A DNA stretch of 49,688 nucleotides from Ruminococcus sp. CAG:563 (lineage in GTDB: Bacteria; Bacillota; Clostridia; Oscillospirales; Acutalibacteraceae). Below the pieces are notes generated by a model. The model was not told where the DNA came from, did no database searches, and saw only the letters and a list, made by a program, of their open reading frames with translations. The DNA is taken from NCBI GenBank assembly GCA_000434915.1, contig FR882080.1, positions 115,930 through 165,617 of the forward strand, read 5' to 3'. Below are positions 9,863 through 18,545 of this stretch, piece by piece. Position 1 is the first letter of the stretch. Every line of letters starts with the position of its first letter. The position numbers were made by a program, and so were the translations under genes.

Positions 9863-9900
9863 GAAAAAATGACGTTCCCTGAGAAAAAGGAACGTCATTT
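9863..9900 (-). terminator. Rho-independent terminator of the cohesin-LRR-dockerin gene
   Basis: A perfect 12-bp stem (AAATGACGTTCC / GGAACGTCATTT) with a 10-base loop ends in a T run on the minus strand. It begins 22 bases after the stop codon. Confidence 0.9.
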
Positions 9901-9921
9901 ACGGTTACTTTGTTATAAAAG

Positions 9922-11694
9922 TTACAGTTTGATGCTTCCAACAGAAATTCTGAGGATAGTAAGAGCATCCATGGAGTTAATTTTTCCGTCTCCGTTTGTG
10001 TCGGCATTCATAAATTGTTCTTCCGTCTTGATATTTGTCCAAAGGTCAACAGAATATCTGAGAACGACCAATGCATCCGCCGAGTTTACCCTCTTGTCAC
10101 CGTTAACATCGGGATATGCTTTTGCAATAACCTCAGTTTTTGCTCTGTTTTTGCAATCCTTACACATCATGTACTTTGAGCCTGTCGATGTAATTGTCGG
10201 TCTCTTTTCGATTACCCATTTTCCGTCACCGGTATGTCCCTTTGCCGGAATAGCCTCAGTCGACTTTGCTCCGCAAATCTTACATGTTACCGTGTATTTT
10301 CCGGCTGCCGTACATGTAGCCGCCTTGCTGACAGTCCTTGTCACATCGGGATGATTGCAAATAATCTTGAATGGCTTCCAATAACCTTCGCTATAATTTC
10401 CTATTCCGACAACGTAAAGTTTTGCTGTTCCCGGTTTTGTATTATTACGATAAACAACCTTATAATCCTTATTCAGCTCAACCTTTTCTCCGCTTGTGAG
10501 AGTAAGCTCAACCGAAGGAGTAATGGCCGAACCGGTGTATGTATTATCGGCAATATTATTTACCGTGCCAAGCGAAAGGTCTTTTACGTATTCAATTTTT
10601 GCGTTTAATTTGTTTGATTCAATATAATTCGGAAGTCGAGTATTGCCCTCAACAGTTATAAACTTCAAAGAATCGGAACAAGCAGAAAAGGCATTCACCA
10701 TAATTATAGTATTTTTAGATATCTTAACCGTTTCAAGAAGTGTGCAGTTAGCAAATGCACCGGCACCGAGAGCAGTAAGCGTAAACGGAAGTTCGATAGA
10801 AGTCAAAAACGGGCATCCGTTAAATGCATTTTTGACTATTGTTTCAAGACCAACCGGGAAACTTACATTCTTAAGTCCATCGCACTGGTAAAAAGCACCT
10901 TCACTTATTGATTTAACATTGTCGGGAATAACAAGATCAGTAATACCGGAACAGCCTTTAAAACTTTCTTTTCCTATATAAATAAGCGTTGAAGGCAATT
11001 TAAGCGTCTTGATTTCGGCGTGATTTGCAAATGCCTCCTTGTCAATACCGATAACCGGCAAGCCTTTATATGTATCTGCAAATATAACGGTATCATATGT
11101 TCCGCAGTTATATTCCGTTACCCAGTAGCCCTTACCGTCAGCAGAAAGTCTAAATTCCATATCATTCATCGAATTACGCAAAACGTTAAACGATGCACCC
11201 GAAGTCTGAACCTCATCCGTTAAATTAACATAACCGGAATTGACGGCATTGTTAATTTTCAAGCTGAGATCACATTTACCGTGATCGGCATAGCTTTTAA
11301 CTTTGAAAACTATTGTTGAAAAAATTCCGCTGAATTCATAGTTGTTTCCTCCGGCGAGGCACCAGTTAATCTTACCCGGATTGCCCGCATATTCGGAGTA
11401 AACCTCCCCGTTAGTCTGCTTGTCTCTTGCTTTTCTCAAATCCTTTCCCTGAGACATGCTGACAACCTCAAGCTTCTTTGAATCATATATCAGGCTCATG
11501 TCAAGCGAAGAAACCTTATTGTACTTCTTCGGAAAATAAACCTGAGCGGTAATTTCATCGTCCTGTGCACACGAGGTTGCGCTGAGCTTTATTGCAATAT
11601 CTGCCGAAGCTGCCATCGGAGCAACGGCCATTAAGCAAAACACTATTGCAAAAGCAGCAATAATCGCCACAGCCTTTTTAAATAATCCTTTCAT
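9922..11694 (-). CDS. Secreted surface protein: cohesin-like domain, BspA-type leucine-rich repeats and C-terminal dockerin
   Basis: The 590-residue protein starts with a signal peptide (hydrophobic core at about 10-25, end near MAASA). Residues about 32-165 resemble a cohesin-like beta-sandwich (LDMSLIYDSKKLEVVS, FSGIFSTIVFKVK). Residues about 195-375 are LRR_5/BspA repeats (LKLPSTLIYIGKESFKGC, LVIPDNVKSISEGAFYQC). Then come a beta module with YTGSAITP...YKVVYRNNTKPGTA and a Cys-rich segment with CNHPD and two CxxC pairs. The C-terminal 65 residues are a type I-like dockerin with two calcium loops, DVNGDKRVNSADAL and DTNGDGKINSMDAL. Dockerins bind cohesins on scaffoldins, so it is probably part of, or tethered to, a cell-surface complex. 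ATG 11694 is preferred to the upstream GTG by Shine-Dalgarno spacing. Confidence 0.85.
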   Translation of the reverse strand: MKGLFKKAVAIIAAFAIVFCLMAVAPMAASADIAIKLSATSCAQDDEITAQVYFPKKYNKVSSLDMSLIYDSKKLEVVSMSQGKDLRKARDKQTNGEVYSEYAGNPGKINWCLAGGNNYEFSGIFSTIVFKVKSYADHGKCDLSLKINNAVNSGYVNLTDEVQTSGASFNVLRNSMNDMEFRLSADGKGYWVTEYNCGTYDTVIFADTYKGLPVIGIDKEAFANHAEIKTLKLPSTLIYIGKESFKGCSGITDLVIPDNVKSISEGAFYQCDGLKNVSFPVGLETIVKNAFNGCPFLTSIELPFTLTALGAGAFANCTLLETVKISKNTIIMVNAFSACSDSLKFITVEGNTRLPNYIESNKLNAKIEYVKDLSLGTVNNIADNTYTGSAITPSVELTLTSGEKVELNKDYKVVYRNNTKPGTAKLYVVGIGNYSEGYWKPFKIICNHPDVTRTVSKAATCTAAGKYTVTCKICGAKSTEAIPAKGHTGDGKWVIEKRPTITSTGSKYMMCKDCKNRAKTEVIAKAYPDVNGDKRVNSADALVVLRYSVDLWTNIKTEEQFMNADTNGDGKINSMDALTILRISVGSIKL

Positions 11695-11738
11695 TCTTTT
11701 CACCCTTTCAAAAATTTACACGTGAATGTATTTATTAT

Positions 11739-11767
11739 ATTTTATATTATTTAGGCAAAATTGTCAA
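11739..11767 (-). promoter_or_regulatory. Promoter of the cohesin-LRR-dockerin gene
   Basis: Minus strand TTGACA, 17 bases, TAAAAT. The surrounding sequence is very AT-rich. Confidence 0.55.
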
Positions 11768-11871
11768 TTAAAAATTTAAAAGCCATGAATCTAAAATTAA
11801 AAGCACTGAATCTGACTAAAAAGCGTTTGATTGTTTTTTTTAAGGCGTTCGGTTGTTTCTTTAAAAAAATC

Positions 11872-11900
11872 TTGAAGAACCCTTTTTTATGTGATATAAT
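11872..11900 (+). promoter_or_regulatory. Promoter of tRNA-Arg
   Basis: TTGAAG, 17 bases, TATAAT. The -10 box ends 18 bases before the mature tRNA 5' end. Confidence 0.75.
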
Positions 11901-11918
11901 ACCGATGTTCATATAAAT

Positions 11919-11995
11919 CCGCCCGTAGCATAATTGGATAATGCATCAGATTCCGATTCTGACGACTGGGGGTTCAAATCCCTTCGGGCGGGCCA
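11919..11995 (+). tRNA. tRNA-Arg (anticodon CCG)
   Basis: A full cloverleaf can be folded. The acceptor stem is CCGCCCG/CGGGCGG (7 bp). The D stem GCAT/ATGC spans 11928-11944. The anticodon stem is TCAGA/TCTGA with loop TTCCGAT and anticodon CCG at 11953-11955. The T loop is TTCAAAT. The discriminator is G and CCA is encoded at 11993-11995. Length is 77 bases. Confidence 0.97.
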
Positions 11996-11996
11996 T

Positions 11997-12033
11997 AAGA
12001 AAGGTTGCACTTCGGTGTGACTTTTCTTTTTAT
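11997..12033 (+). terminator. Terminator after tRNA-Arg
   Basis: An imperfect stem of about 14 bp (AAGAAAGGTTGCAC against GTGTGACTTTTCTT) with a TTCG loop ends in a T-rich tract, directly after the CCA end. Confidence 0.8.
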
Positions 12034-12097
12034 ATATTCTCAATTTTCTCTCATTAAATATTTTCATTATTTTATTTCAATACACATAGCCGAACAA

Positions 12098-12125
12098 GAA
12101 AAAGCCTCTCGCAAAAGCGAGAGGC
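12098..12125 (-). terminator. Terminator of the liv operon
   Basis: A perfect 9-bp GC-rich stem (GCCTCTCGC/GCGAGAGGC) with a 4-base loop is followed by TTTTTC on the minus strand. It lies 18 bases after the livF stop. Confidence 0.9.
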
Positions 12126-12142
12126 AATAAAATCGTATTAAC

Positions 12143-12853
12143 TTAGCCGCCGAGGTAAGCTTTTTTAACATCTTCGCTCTCCATAAGCTCCTTGCCTGTG
12201 CCGGAAAGAACAATCTTTCCTGTTTCAAGAACATAAGCTCTGTCGGAGATTGCAAGGCTCTTACCTGCGTTCTGCTCAACAAGAAGAATCGTTGTACCGT
12301 CCTTGTTGATATCCTTAATTATTTCAAAAACCTGATCAACAAGCAGCGGAGAAAGACCCATTGACGGCTCATCCATCATAAGAAGCTTCGGATGGCTCAT
12401 AAGAGCACGACCCATTGCGAGCATCTGCTGCTCACCGCCGGAAAGAGTGCCGGCAATCTGATTTTTACGTTCTTCAAGACGAGGAAAACGTGTGTAAATC
12501 TTCTCGATATCATCCTTGAGATTTTTCTTATCCTTAAGTGCGAACGCACCCATGAGCAGGTTGTCGTAAACCGAGAGCTCCTGGAAAATTCTGCGTCCTT
12601 CGGGACACTGCGTCATTCCCATTTCAACAATCTTGTGGCAGGGAGTCTTAGTGATATCCTTGCCTTCGTAGAAAACATGACCTTCACGAATCGGAATAAG
12701 ACCCATTATCGACTGCATCGTTGTGGTCTTTCCTGCACCGTTTGCACCGATAAGAGTTACAATTTCGCCCTGATTAACCTCAAAACTGATACCATTGATC
12801 GCCTGTATAACTCCGTAGTAGACCGAAATGTCTTTAACTTCCAACATTGCCAT
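12143..12853 (-). CDS. livF: Branched-chain amino acid ABC transporter, ATP-binding protein LivF
   Basis: The 236-residue ATPase has a Walker A (GANGAGKTTTM, near residue 35), a signature LSGGEQQ, a Walker B (LLMMDEPSMGLSP) and the H-loop equivalent LVEQN. The length and the DEPSMGL form identify the LivF-type subunit, which drives import of leucine, isoleucine and valine with LivG. The start at 12853 is chosen because GGAGG lies 8 bases upstream and because it begins 4 bases after livG ends. A longer reading to 12904 would invade livG without a ribosome binding site. It is the last gene of the operon. Confidence 0.93.
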   Translation of the reverse strand: MAMLEVKDISVYYGVIQAINGISFEVNQGEIVTLIGANGAGKTTTMQSIMGLIPIREGHVFYEGKDITKTPCHKIVEMGMTQCPEGRRIFQELSVYDNLLMGAFALKDKKNLKDDIEKIYTRFPRLEERKNQIAGTLSGGEQQMLAMGRALMSHPKLLMMDEPSMGLSPLLVDQVFEIIKDINKDGTTILLVEQNAGKSLAISDRAYVLETGKIVLSGTGKELMESEDVKKAYLGG

Positions 12854-12857
12854 AACA

Positions 12858-13628
12858 TCAACCTCCGATATATGCCTTAATAACCTCGGGGTCGTTGAGG
12901 GCATCGTCTACCTTGCCCTGGCAAAGAACCGTACCGAAGTTGAGAACCGTAATCTCATCGCAAAGACCCGAAACGAATTTAAGGTCATGCTCAATGAGAA
13001 GAATTGTAACGTCAAAATTGTCACGGAGATATCTTACCGTGTCCATAAGCTCCTGAGTTTCATGGGGATTCATACCTGCCGCCGGCTCGTCAAGAAGCAA
13101 AAGCTTCGGGTTCGTTGCAAGAGCACGGGCAATTTCAAGCTTTCTCTGCTTGCCGTAGGGAAGGTTGCAGGCAAGATTGTTTCTCTCCTCATAAAGGTCA
13201 AAAATCTTGAGAATTTCCTTAGCCTTGTCTCTCATTCTGACCTCAGTGTCATAGTGCTTCGGGAGCTTTAACATGCTGATAAAAGGGTTGCACTTAAACT
13301 CCGGCTGATTATGAAGTCCGACAAGAACATTTCTGATAACGCTCATGTTATTGAAAAGTCGAATATTCTGGAAGGTTCTTGCAATACCCTTGTGATTGAT
13401 TTTTTCCTGAGTTTTGCCGGTAAGCTCTTCACCGTCGAGGTAAAATGTGCCTGTCGTCGGCTTATAAACACCTGTAAGAAGATTGAAAACCGTTGTTTTA
13501 CCTGCACCGTTAGGGCCTATAAGTCCATAGATCTGACCCTTTTTAATCTTCAGATTAACGTCCTGAACAGCCTTAAGTCCGCCGAACGAAATTCCGAGAT
13601 TTTTTGTTTCAAGTACATAGTCAGCCAT
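12858..13628 (-). CDS. livG: Branched-chain amino acid ABC transporter, ATP-binding protein LivG
   Basis: The 256-residue ATPase has Walker A GPNGAGKTTVFN (near residue 37) and Walker B LLLLDEPAAGMNP with the following LLIEHD. The insertion between Walker A and the signature and the AAGMN sequence are typical of LivG. In place of the canonical LSGGQ a PYGKQRKLEIARAL segment is read; LivG proteins normally have SYGQQR-type sequences here, so this is not a defect. It pairs with LivF on the LivH/LivM permease. It starts 2 bases after livM ends. Confidence 0.93.
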   Translation of the reverse strand: MADYVLETKNLGISFGGLKAVQDVNLKIKKGQIYGLIGPNGAGKTTVFNLLTGVYKPTTGTFYLDGEELTGKTQEKINHKGIARTFQNIRLFNNMSVIRNVLVGLHNQPEFKCNPFISMLKLPKHYDTEVRMRDKAKEILKIFDLYEERNNLACNLPYGKQRKLEIARALATNPKLLLLDEPAAGMNPHETQELMDTVRYLRDNFDVTILLIEHDLKFVSGLCDEITVLNFGTVLCQGKVDDALNDPEVIKAYIGG

Positions 13629-13630
13629 GC

Positions 13631-14770
13631 TTATTTGCCCCCTTTCTCAGGTTTGTCGGGTTTGAACGGGTCGTTCTGCTTTACATCTGTCGTAAGAACC
13701 TCGTCCATGCGAATCTTAGTTGTAACAACGTCCCATCTGTTGGTATCCGAATACTGCTTTGACGGATTCTTGTGATGCTTTTCGCGAAGCTTGTTTGCGA
13801 TTGAGAATCTCTCTCTGACGTTTTTAAGAGCCGGAGCATTGTTGAAGATAACAACAACGATAAGAATGATAGCATAAACGAGATACTTAAGAGCTGCCAG
13901 ATCGCCGGAAAGCTGAGTCTGGAGTTGGAAGTTGAGGTAAGTGATAAATACGGCCGAAATGATTGAGCCTGTGATATTACCCATACCGCCGAGAACAACC
14001 ATAACAAGAATCTCGATTGAATAGTTGAATGAGAAGAACGAGTAAACAACAGGGGTAACATATGAGCCGTAGATAACGCCTGCCATGCCTGCAAAGAATG
14101 CGGCAAAGACGAAAACGAACAGCTTATAGTATGTGATGTTGATACCCATTGCCTTTGCTGCAATCTCATTATCACGGATAGCCGTAATTGCACGGCCGTG
14201 CTTACTTCTGATAATATTCTGAATAAGGAAGAGTGAAATAAGAACGGTGACAAGAGCTACAATATAGAGGTCATTGCCGTATTTCTTGGTTGAAAGACCG
14301 AGAGCGGCACCAAACGTCGGAAGGTTCTTGAAAATTGTTCTTACGATTTCACCGAATGCAAGAGTAACGATTGCAAGATAGTCACCCTTAAGTCTCAAGG
14401 CCGGAAGTCCGATTATGAGACCGAATACTGCGGCAACAAGTCCGCCGATAAGCATTGAAATAATGAGAACCAAAAGCTTTGAATCCATTACATTGTAAAG
14501 CTCTTTGGCAATATAGCATCCGATGTATGCGCCAACGCACATGAAGCCTGCGTGACCGAGTGACAATTCGCCGAGGAAGCCGACAACGAGGTTAAGCGAA
14601 ACAGCAAGCAGAATACTGTACGCCATCTGAGCGAGCAAGCCGGAGCTTGAACGCGGAAGATTTCCGAAGCTGCTGATAAGAAGAGGAACAACAAGCATTA
14701 CAACTATAATAAAATAATTGAACGTATCCTTTATTCTTATTCCTTTTTTAATATTCTTAAGATAATTCAT
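13631..14770 (-). CDS. livM: Branched-chain amino acid ABC transporter, permease LivM
   Basis: The 379-residue membrane protein has about 8-10 hydrophobic segments. Its LSLGHAGFMCVGAYIGCY segment and the coupling region AIRDNEIAAKAMGIN are characteristic of LivM. It forms the translocation pore with LivH. The C-terminal tail after about residue 325 is long, charged and cytoplasmic (NKLREKHHKNPSKQ, ending KPDKPEKGGK), extending beyond the usual domain end by roughly 45 residues. It starts 3 bases after livH. Confidence 0.92.
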   Translation of the reverse strand: MNYLKNIKKGIRIKDTFNYFIIVVMLVVPLLISSFGNLPRSSSGLLAQMAYSILLAVSLNLVVGFLGELSLGHAGFMCVGAYIGCYIAKELYNVMDSKLLVLIISMLIGGLVAAVFGLIIGLPALRLKGDYLAIVTLAFGEIVRTIFKNLPTFGAALGLSTKKYGNDLYIVALVTVLISLFLIQNIIRSKHGRAITAIRDNEIAAKAMGINITYYKLFVFVFAAFFAGMAGVIYGSYVTPVVYSFFSFNYSIEILVMVVLGGMGNITGSIISAVFITYLNFQLQTQLSGDLAALKYLVYAIILIVVVIFNNAPALKNVRERFSIANKLREKHHKNPSKQYSDTNRWDVVTTKIRMDEVLTTDVKQNDPFKPDKPEKGGK

Positions 14771-14773
14771 AGC

Positions 14774-15640
14774 TTATACCTTCTCCCTTCTCTTCTTGCC
14801 GAGGATTCCGATAGGTCTTACGAGGAGGATAACTATCAGCAATGCAAATTCAATGGCAGTTGCATAAGGAGCAAGAACCGGGACGCTCAAAGCAAGCTTC
14901 TCGACAACGCCGAGGATAACACCGCCGAGCATTGCACCGGGAATTGAACCGATACCGCCGATAACCGCAGCTGCAAAAGCCTTGATGCCGGGCATTGAAC
15001 CGAGCGTCGGGCTGACAGAAGGGATCTGCATGAGGTAGAAAACGCCTGCACATGCAGCAAGAGCAGAACCGATAGCAAACGTAATCATAATGATCTTATT
15101 TACATTAACGCCCATAAGCTGAGCTGCTCCCCTGTCCTCGGAAACAGCCTGCATGGCACGGCCCGTTCTTGTATATTTTACGAAAAGAGTAAGAGCAACC
15201 ATGATGACGGCACCGACGACAAGAGTAAGTATCGTGTTGAGATTAAGTTCTGCCGAACCGATGTTTACCATGCGAGTTTCCGTAATTGTGACAGCCTGAC
15301 TCTTCGACTTAAATATAAGCTGAGCAATACTCTGAAGAAGATAGCTGACGCCGATAGCCGTGATAAGAACAGCAAGAGGTGAAGCACCTCTCAAGGGCTT
15401 GTAAGCAACCTTTTCAATAACAATACCCACAACAGTACAGACAACAACCGCGGCAACAACGCCGAGAAGAGGATGTCCGTTTGCATTGATGGTTACGAGG
15501 ATAGCATAAGCGCCGACCATGATGATATCGCCGTGGGCAAAGTTCAGCATCTTAGCGATACCGTAAACCATTGTGTAGCCCAAAGCAATAAGAGCATAGA
15601 TAGCTCCTAAGCTGAGTCCGTCCAATATAGTAGCCAACAT
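14774..15640 (-). CDS. livH: Branched-chain amino acid ABC transporter, permease LivH
   Basis: The 288-residue membrane protein shows GAIYALIALGYTMVYGI and LNFAHGDIIMVGAY near the N-terminus, the diagnostic LivH segment. The coupling loop AVSEDRGAAQLMGVN is also present. Eight or so membrane spans are predicted by eye. It is the first permease gene, separated from livK by 174 bases that contain a terminator-like stem-loop and a longer dyad. AAGGAG lies 8 bases before the start. Confidence 0.93.
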   Translation of the reverse strand: MLATILDGLSLGAIYALIALGYTMVYGIAKMLNFAHGDIIMVGAYAILVTINANGHPLLGVVAAVVVCTVVGIVIEKVAYKPLRGASPLAVLITAIGVSYLLQSIAQLIFKSKSQAVTITETRMVNIGSAELNLNTILTLVVGAVIMVALTLFVKYTRTGRAMQAVSEDRGAAQLMGVNVNKIIMITFAIGSALAACAGVFYLMQIPSVSPTLGSMPGIKAFAAAVIGGIGSIPGAMLGGVILGVVEKLALSVPVLAPYATAIEFALLIVILLVRPIGILGKKRREKV

Positions 15641-15674
15641 TTGATCTACTCCTTTTCGTTAGTATTCTTATAAA

Positions 15675-15748
15675 TTAAACCGCTGATTAACAGATACCTG
15701 CAAACCGTATTAAATTGGTTTTCAGATACAGATTAATCGGCGGTTTAA
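15675..15748 (-). promoter_or_regulatory. Long-range dyad in the livK-livH leader
   Basis: Two 16-base arms at 15675-15690 and 15733-15748 are inverted copies differing at one position. They enclose 42 bases that also hold the end and start of a CAGATAC direct repeat (15691 and 15723). On the liv transcript the arms can pair except for one C/A mismatch. Whether this is an RNA switch, an RNase processing stem or a DNA operator cannot be told from one copy. Confidence 0.45.
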
Positions 15749-15756
15749 AAATACAC

Positions 15757-15786
15757 CTTTACGGGTGCCGAATGACACCCGTAAAG
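15757..15786 (-). terminator. Intercistronic stem-loop after livK
   Basis: A perfect 11-bp stem (CTTTACGGGTG / CACCCGTAAAG) with an 8-base loop starts 29 bases after the livK stop and is followed by GTGTATTTTT. The T run is offset from the stem, so it is likely a partial terminator or an mRNA-stabilising structure. Either would make more binding protein than permease, a common arrangement in ABC operons. Confidence 0.75.
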
Positions 15787-15814
15787 ATTGAGTTATAAAA
15801 TTCCGTATCTTGGA

Positions 15815-16972
15815 TTAAAGAACATCCTTGAACTGAAGTTCCTTCTTGCAAGCGCCGGAAGCGTCCCAGGACATTGTGCCTGTTGCACCTGTGAGTGAGA
15901 AATCAGGAGCTGTGATAGCAGCCTTAACCTTCTCGCAAAGGTCGCTCGGGCTGATTGTTACATCGTTAACGCCTGCCGCCTTCATTGCATTGTAGATGGC
16001 GTAAACTGCATCGTAAGCGTCTGCTGCGAACTGGTCGGGAGTCTCGTTGTACTTTGCCTTGTAGGCTGTAACAAACTTGCTTACCGTTGCGTCCTTGCTG
16101 TCTGCATCAAACGGAGTGATGTACATAACCTTATTTGTAACAGTCTTTGAATCAATGAGGTCTGCAATACCGTCAAATCCGTCTGTACCGACAAGGTCGG
16201 CTTTGCAGCCCTTAGCTGTTGCAGCCTTACAGATGAGCGAGCCTTCCTGATAATACATCGGGAGGAAAATAACATCACAATCCTTGAGCTGCTCAATCTG
16301 AGTTGAGAAATCCTTGTTGTTCTCAGCGTCGAATGTAGCTGCCTTGAATGTTACGCCCTTAGCGTCCATCTCTGCCTTGAAAGCATCGAAGACACCTGTT
16401 GAATATGTGTCGCTGGTGTTGTAGATAACACCGATATTCTTGTAGCTCTTTGCAAGATAATCGGCACCGAGAGTACCCTGATCCGGGTCGCCGAAGCAAA
16501 CACGGAAGCCGTTATCTCTGCCATCAATAACCTTAGCTGCGGAAGCTGACGGAGTCATGAAGAAGAGGTTGTCCTCAACTGCACTTGCACCGAAAGCATC
16601 GCAAGAATCAGTCGTAACGGAACCGAGTGAGATCTGCATACCTGCTTCAAGAAGTGAATTGTAACCCGTTGTTGCATCCTGAGCAGTTGCCTTGTCGTCC
16701 TTCATGTCGAACTTGAACTTAACGCCGTTAAGTCCGCCTGCCGCATTGATCTCTTCAATAGCGATCGTTGCACCGTTCTTTACAGAGTTACCGTAGGAAG
16801 CAGCATCACCTGTAAGAGGGCCTGTTGTACCAATGAAATACTCTGTGTTGTTTGCTGCGTAGTTATCGCCTGATGTCTTATTGCCTTCTTTGCCACCGCA
16901 AGCGGAGAAGCTGAGAGCAATCAAGGCAAGAGCAAGCACTGCCGCAAGAACCTTTTTTACTGACTTTTTCAT
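15815..16972 (-). CDS. livK: Branched-chain amino acid ABC transporter, substrate-binding lipoprotein LivK
   Basis: The 385-residue protein has a lipoprotein signal peptide, MKKSVKKVLAAVLALALIAL, with lipobox SFSAC giving a lipid-modified Cys at about residue 26. The mature part shows GPLTGDAASYGNSVKNGA and EINAAGGLNG, typical of type I periplasmic-binding Leu/Ile/Val receptors. It delivers ligand to LivHMGF. The start at 16972 has a perfect AAAGGAGG 7-8 bases upstream, whereas the longer reading to 17026 would put 18 residues before the signal peptide. A promoter is seen at 17041-17069. The ligand could also be a related amino acid or urea, but the four-subunit context favours branched-chain amino acids. 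Confidence 0.93.
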   Translation of the reverse strand: MKKSVKKVLAAVLALALIALSFSACGGKEGNKTSGDNYAANNTEYFIGTTGPLTGDAASYGNSVKNGATIAIEEINAAGGLNGVKFKFDMKDDKATAQDATTGYNSLLEAGMQISLGSVTTDSCDAFGASAVEDNLFFMTPSASAAKVIDGRDNGFRVCFGDPDQGTLGADYLAKSYKNIGVIYNTSDTYSTGVFDAFKAEMDAKGVTFKAATFDAENNKDFSTQIEQLKDCDVIFLPMYYQEGSLICKAATAKGCKADLVGTDGFDGIADLIDSKTVTNKVMYITPFDADSKDATVSKFVTAYKAKYNETPDQFAADAYDAVYAIYNAMKAAGVNDVTISPSDLCEKVKAAITAPDFSLTGATGTMSWDASGACKKELQFKDVL

Positions 16973-17040
16973 AAAATGACCTCCTTTTAATTTCCGAGCT
17001 GCTTTTTGTAACTCGGTAAACATCATCTATGATGTGAATA

Positions 17041-17069
17041 ATGATACACTCTTAATATTGATATGTCAA
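17041..17069 (-). promoter_or_regulatory. Promoter of the liv operon
   Basis: Minus strand TTGACA, 17 bases, TATCAT, about 70 bases before livK. The leader contains a short hairpin (CCGAG ... CTCGG) near 16997-17019 and then the ribosome binding site. The remaining sequence up to metK (17070-17264) is AT-rich, and I see no clear metK terminator in it. Confidence 0.7.
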
Positions 17070-17264
17070 CAGGTAATTCTAAAAAAGCCGTTAGTTTTTT
17101 AATGAAATTAGCTAAAACGTACGCTTCATTTTTGTGCATTTTTGCCATTACAAAACGTAATGTCATTTTTTACAACATGTATTTATTCAAATATGGGTAT
17201 AAATATACAAATTGACTAATAAATGTCATGATTTTGACGGTTTAAATCGTTGATTCTTATTTAC

Positions 17265-18443
17265 TCAGAACTGAGCCTTAAGAGCCTCAACCTTATCTGT
17301 ATGCTCCCACGGAAGGTCAACATCGGTTCTGCCCATGTGACCGTAAGCCGATGTTGCGGTATAAATCGGTCTGCGAAGGTCAAGCTCGTCGATGATTGCC
17401 GCCGGGCGAAGATCAAATACATTCTGAACAGCCTTTGCAAGCTCCTCGTCGGAATGTACGCCCGTGCCGAAGGTGTCAACCATTACCGAAACAGGCTTTG
17501 CAACGCCGATTGCATAAGCAAGCTGAAGCTCGCACTTCTTGGCAAGGCCTGCCGCAACAATGTTTTTCGCAATGTAGCGACACATATAAGCTGCCGAGCG
17601 GTCAACCTTTGTCGGGTCCTTACCGCTGAAAGCTCCGCCGCCGTGGCGTGAATATCCGCCGTAGGTGTCAACGATAATCTTACGTCCGGTAAGACCCGAA
17701 TCGCCCTGCGGTCCGCCTGTTACGAAGCGGCCTGTCGGGTTAACATAAATCTTTGTGTTTTCGTCAATGAGTGACGGGTCGATCGTAGGCTTAATTACCT
17801 TTTCAATAATATCCTTGCGAATCTGCTCAAGCTCCACGTCTGCACTGTGCTGAGAGGAAACAACAATCGTATCGATTCTGACAACCCTGTCGTCATCGTA
17901 CTCAACAGTAACCTGAGTTTTTCCGTCGGCTCTGAGATAGCCGAGATCTCCGTTTTCTCTCTCCTCTGTCAGCTTAAGAGCAAGCTTGTGAGCAAGTGAA
18001 ATCGGCATCGGCATAAGCTCGGGAGTCTCGTCACACGCATAGCCGAACATCATGCCCTGATCGCCTGCACCGTTGAGGTTGTATTTATCCTCCTCGCCGC
18101 CCTTAAGTTCGAACGAAGCGTCAACGCCCATTGCAATATCGGGCGACTGCTTGTCGAGCGAAGTGATGATTGCACATGTGTTGCCGTCAAAGCCCTTGTC
18201 TGCGCTGTCGTAGCCGATATCGCAGATAGCCTTTCTCGCGATTGACGAAATGTCAATGTTGGCCGTTGTTGAAATCTCGCCCATGATGAGAACCATGCCG
18301 GTCGTGCAGCAGGTCTCGCAGGCGACACGTCCGTTCGGGTCCTGAGCCATGATAGCGTCAAGGATTGAATCCGAAATTCTGTCGCAAATTTTATCGGGAT
18401 GTCCCTTTGTTACCGATTCTGATGAAAAAAGATGCTTTGCCAT
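17265..18443 (-). CDS. metK: S-adenosylmethionine synthetase
   Basis: The 392-residue protein has all family motifs: VTKGHPDKICD near the N-terminus, GAGDQGMMFGYA near residue 125 and GGGAFSGKDPTKVDRS near residue 260. It makes SAM from methionine and ATP in the cytoplasm. Length matches MetK (380-400). It is controlled by a SAM-I riboswitch and terminator in its leader (18507-18640), giving feedback repression by its own product. The gene is monocistronic on visible signals. Confidence 0.98.
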   Translation of the reverse strand: MAKHLFSSESVTKGHPDKICDRISDSILDAIMAQDPNGRVACETCCTTGMVLIMGEISTTANIDISSIARKAICDIGYDSADKGFDGNTCAIITSLDKQSPDIAMGVDASFELKGGEEDKYNLNGAGDQGMMFGYACDETPELMPMPISLAHKLALKLTEERENGDLGYLRADGKTQVTVEYDDDRVVRIDTIVVSSQHSADVELEQIRKDIIEKVIKPTIDPSLIDENTKIYVNPTGRFVTGGPQGDSGLTGRKIIVDTYGGYSRHGGGAFSGKDPTKVDRSAAYMCRYIAKNIVAAGLAKKCELQLAYAIGVAKPVSVMVDTFGTGVHSDEELAKAVQNVFDLRPAAIIDELDLRRPIYTATSAYGHMGRTDVDLPWEHTDKVEALKAQF

Positions 18444-18506
18444 TTTAAATACCTCCGTTTTCCAAGCTGCCGATTAAGCAAAATAAGGTGTCAGCCGCTC
18501 CGTTCG

Positions 18507-18539
18507 TAAAAAAACGCCCCCGGCAAAAACCGAGAGCGT
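18507..18539 (-). terminator. Expression-platform terminator of the metK SAM riboswitch
   Basis: A 10-bp stem (minus strand ACGCTCTCGG / CCGGGGGCGT, two G-U pairs) with a 6-base loop is followed by seven T. It sits 6 bases downstream of the aptamer and 63 bases before metK, so it can end transcription when SAM is bound. Confidence 0.88.
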
Positions 18540-18545
18540 AAATAG

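Noticed and set aside
11704..11918. Possible integration site next to tRNA-Arg
   Set aside because: No integrase, no direct repeat of the tRNA 3' end and normal genes on both sides.
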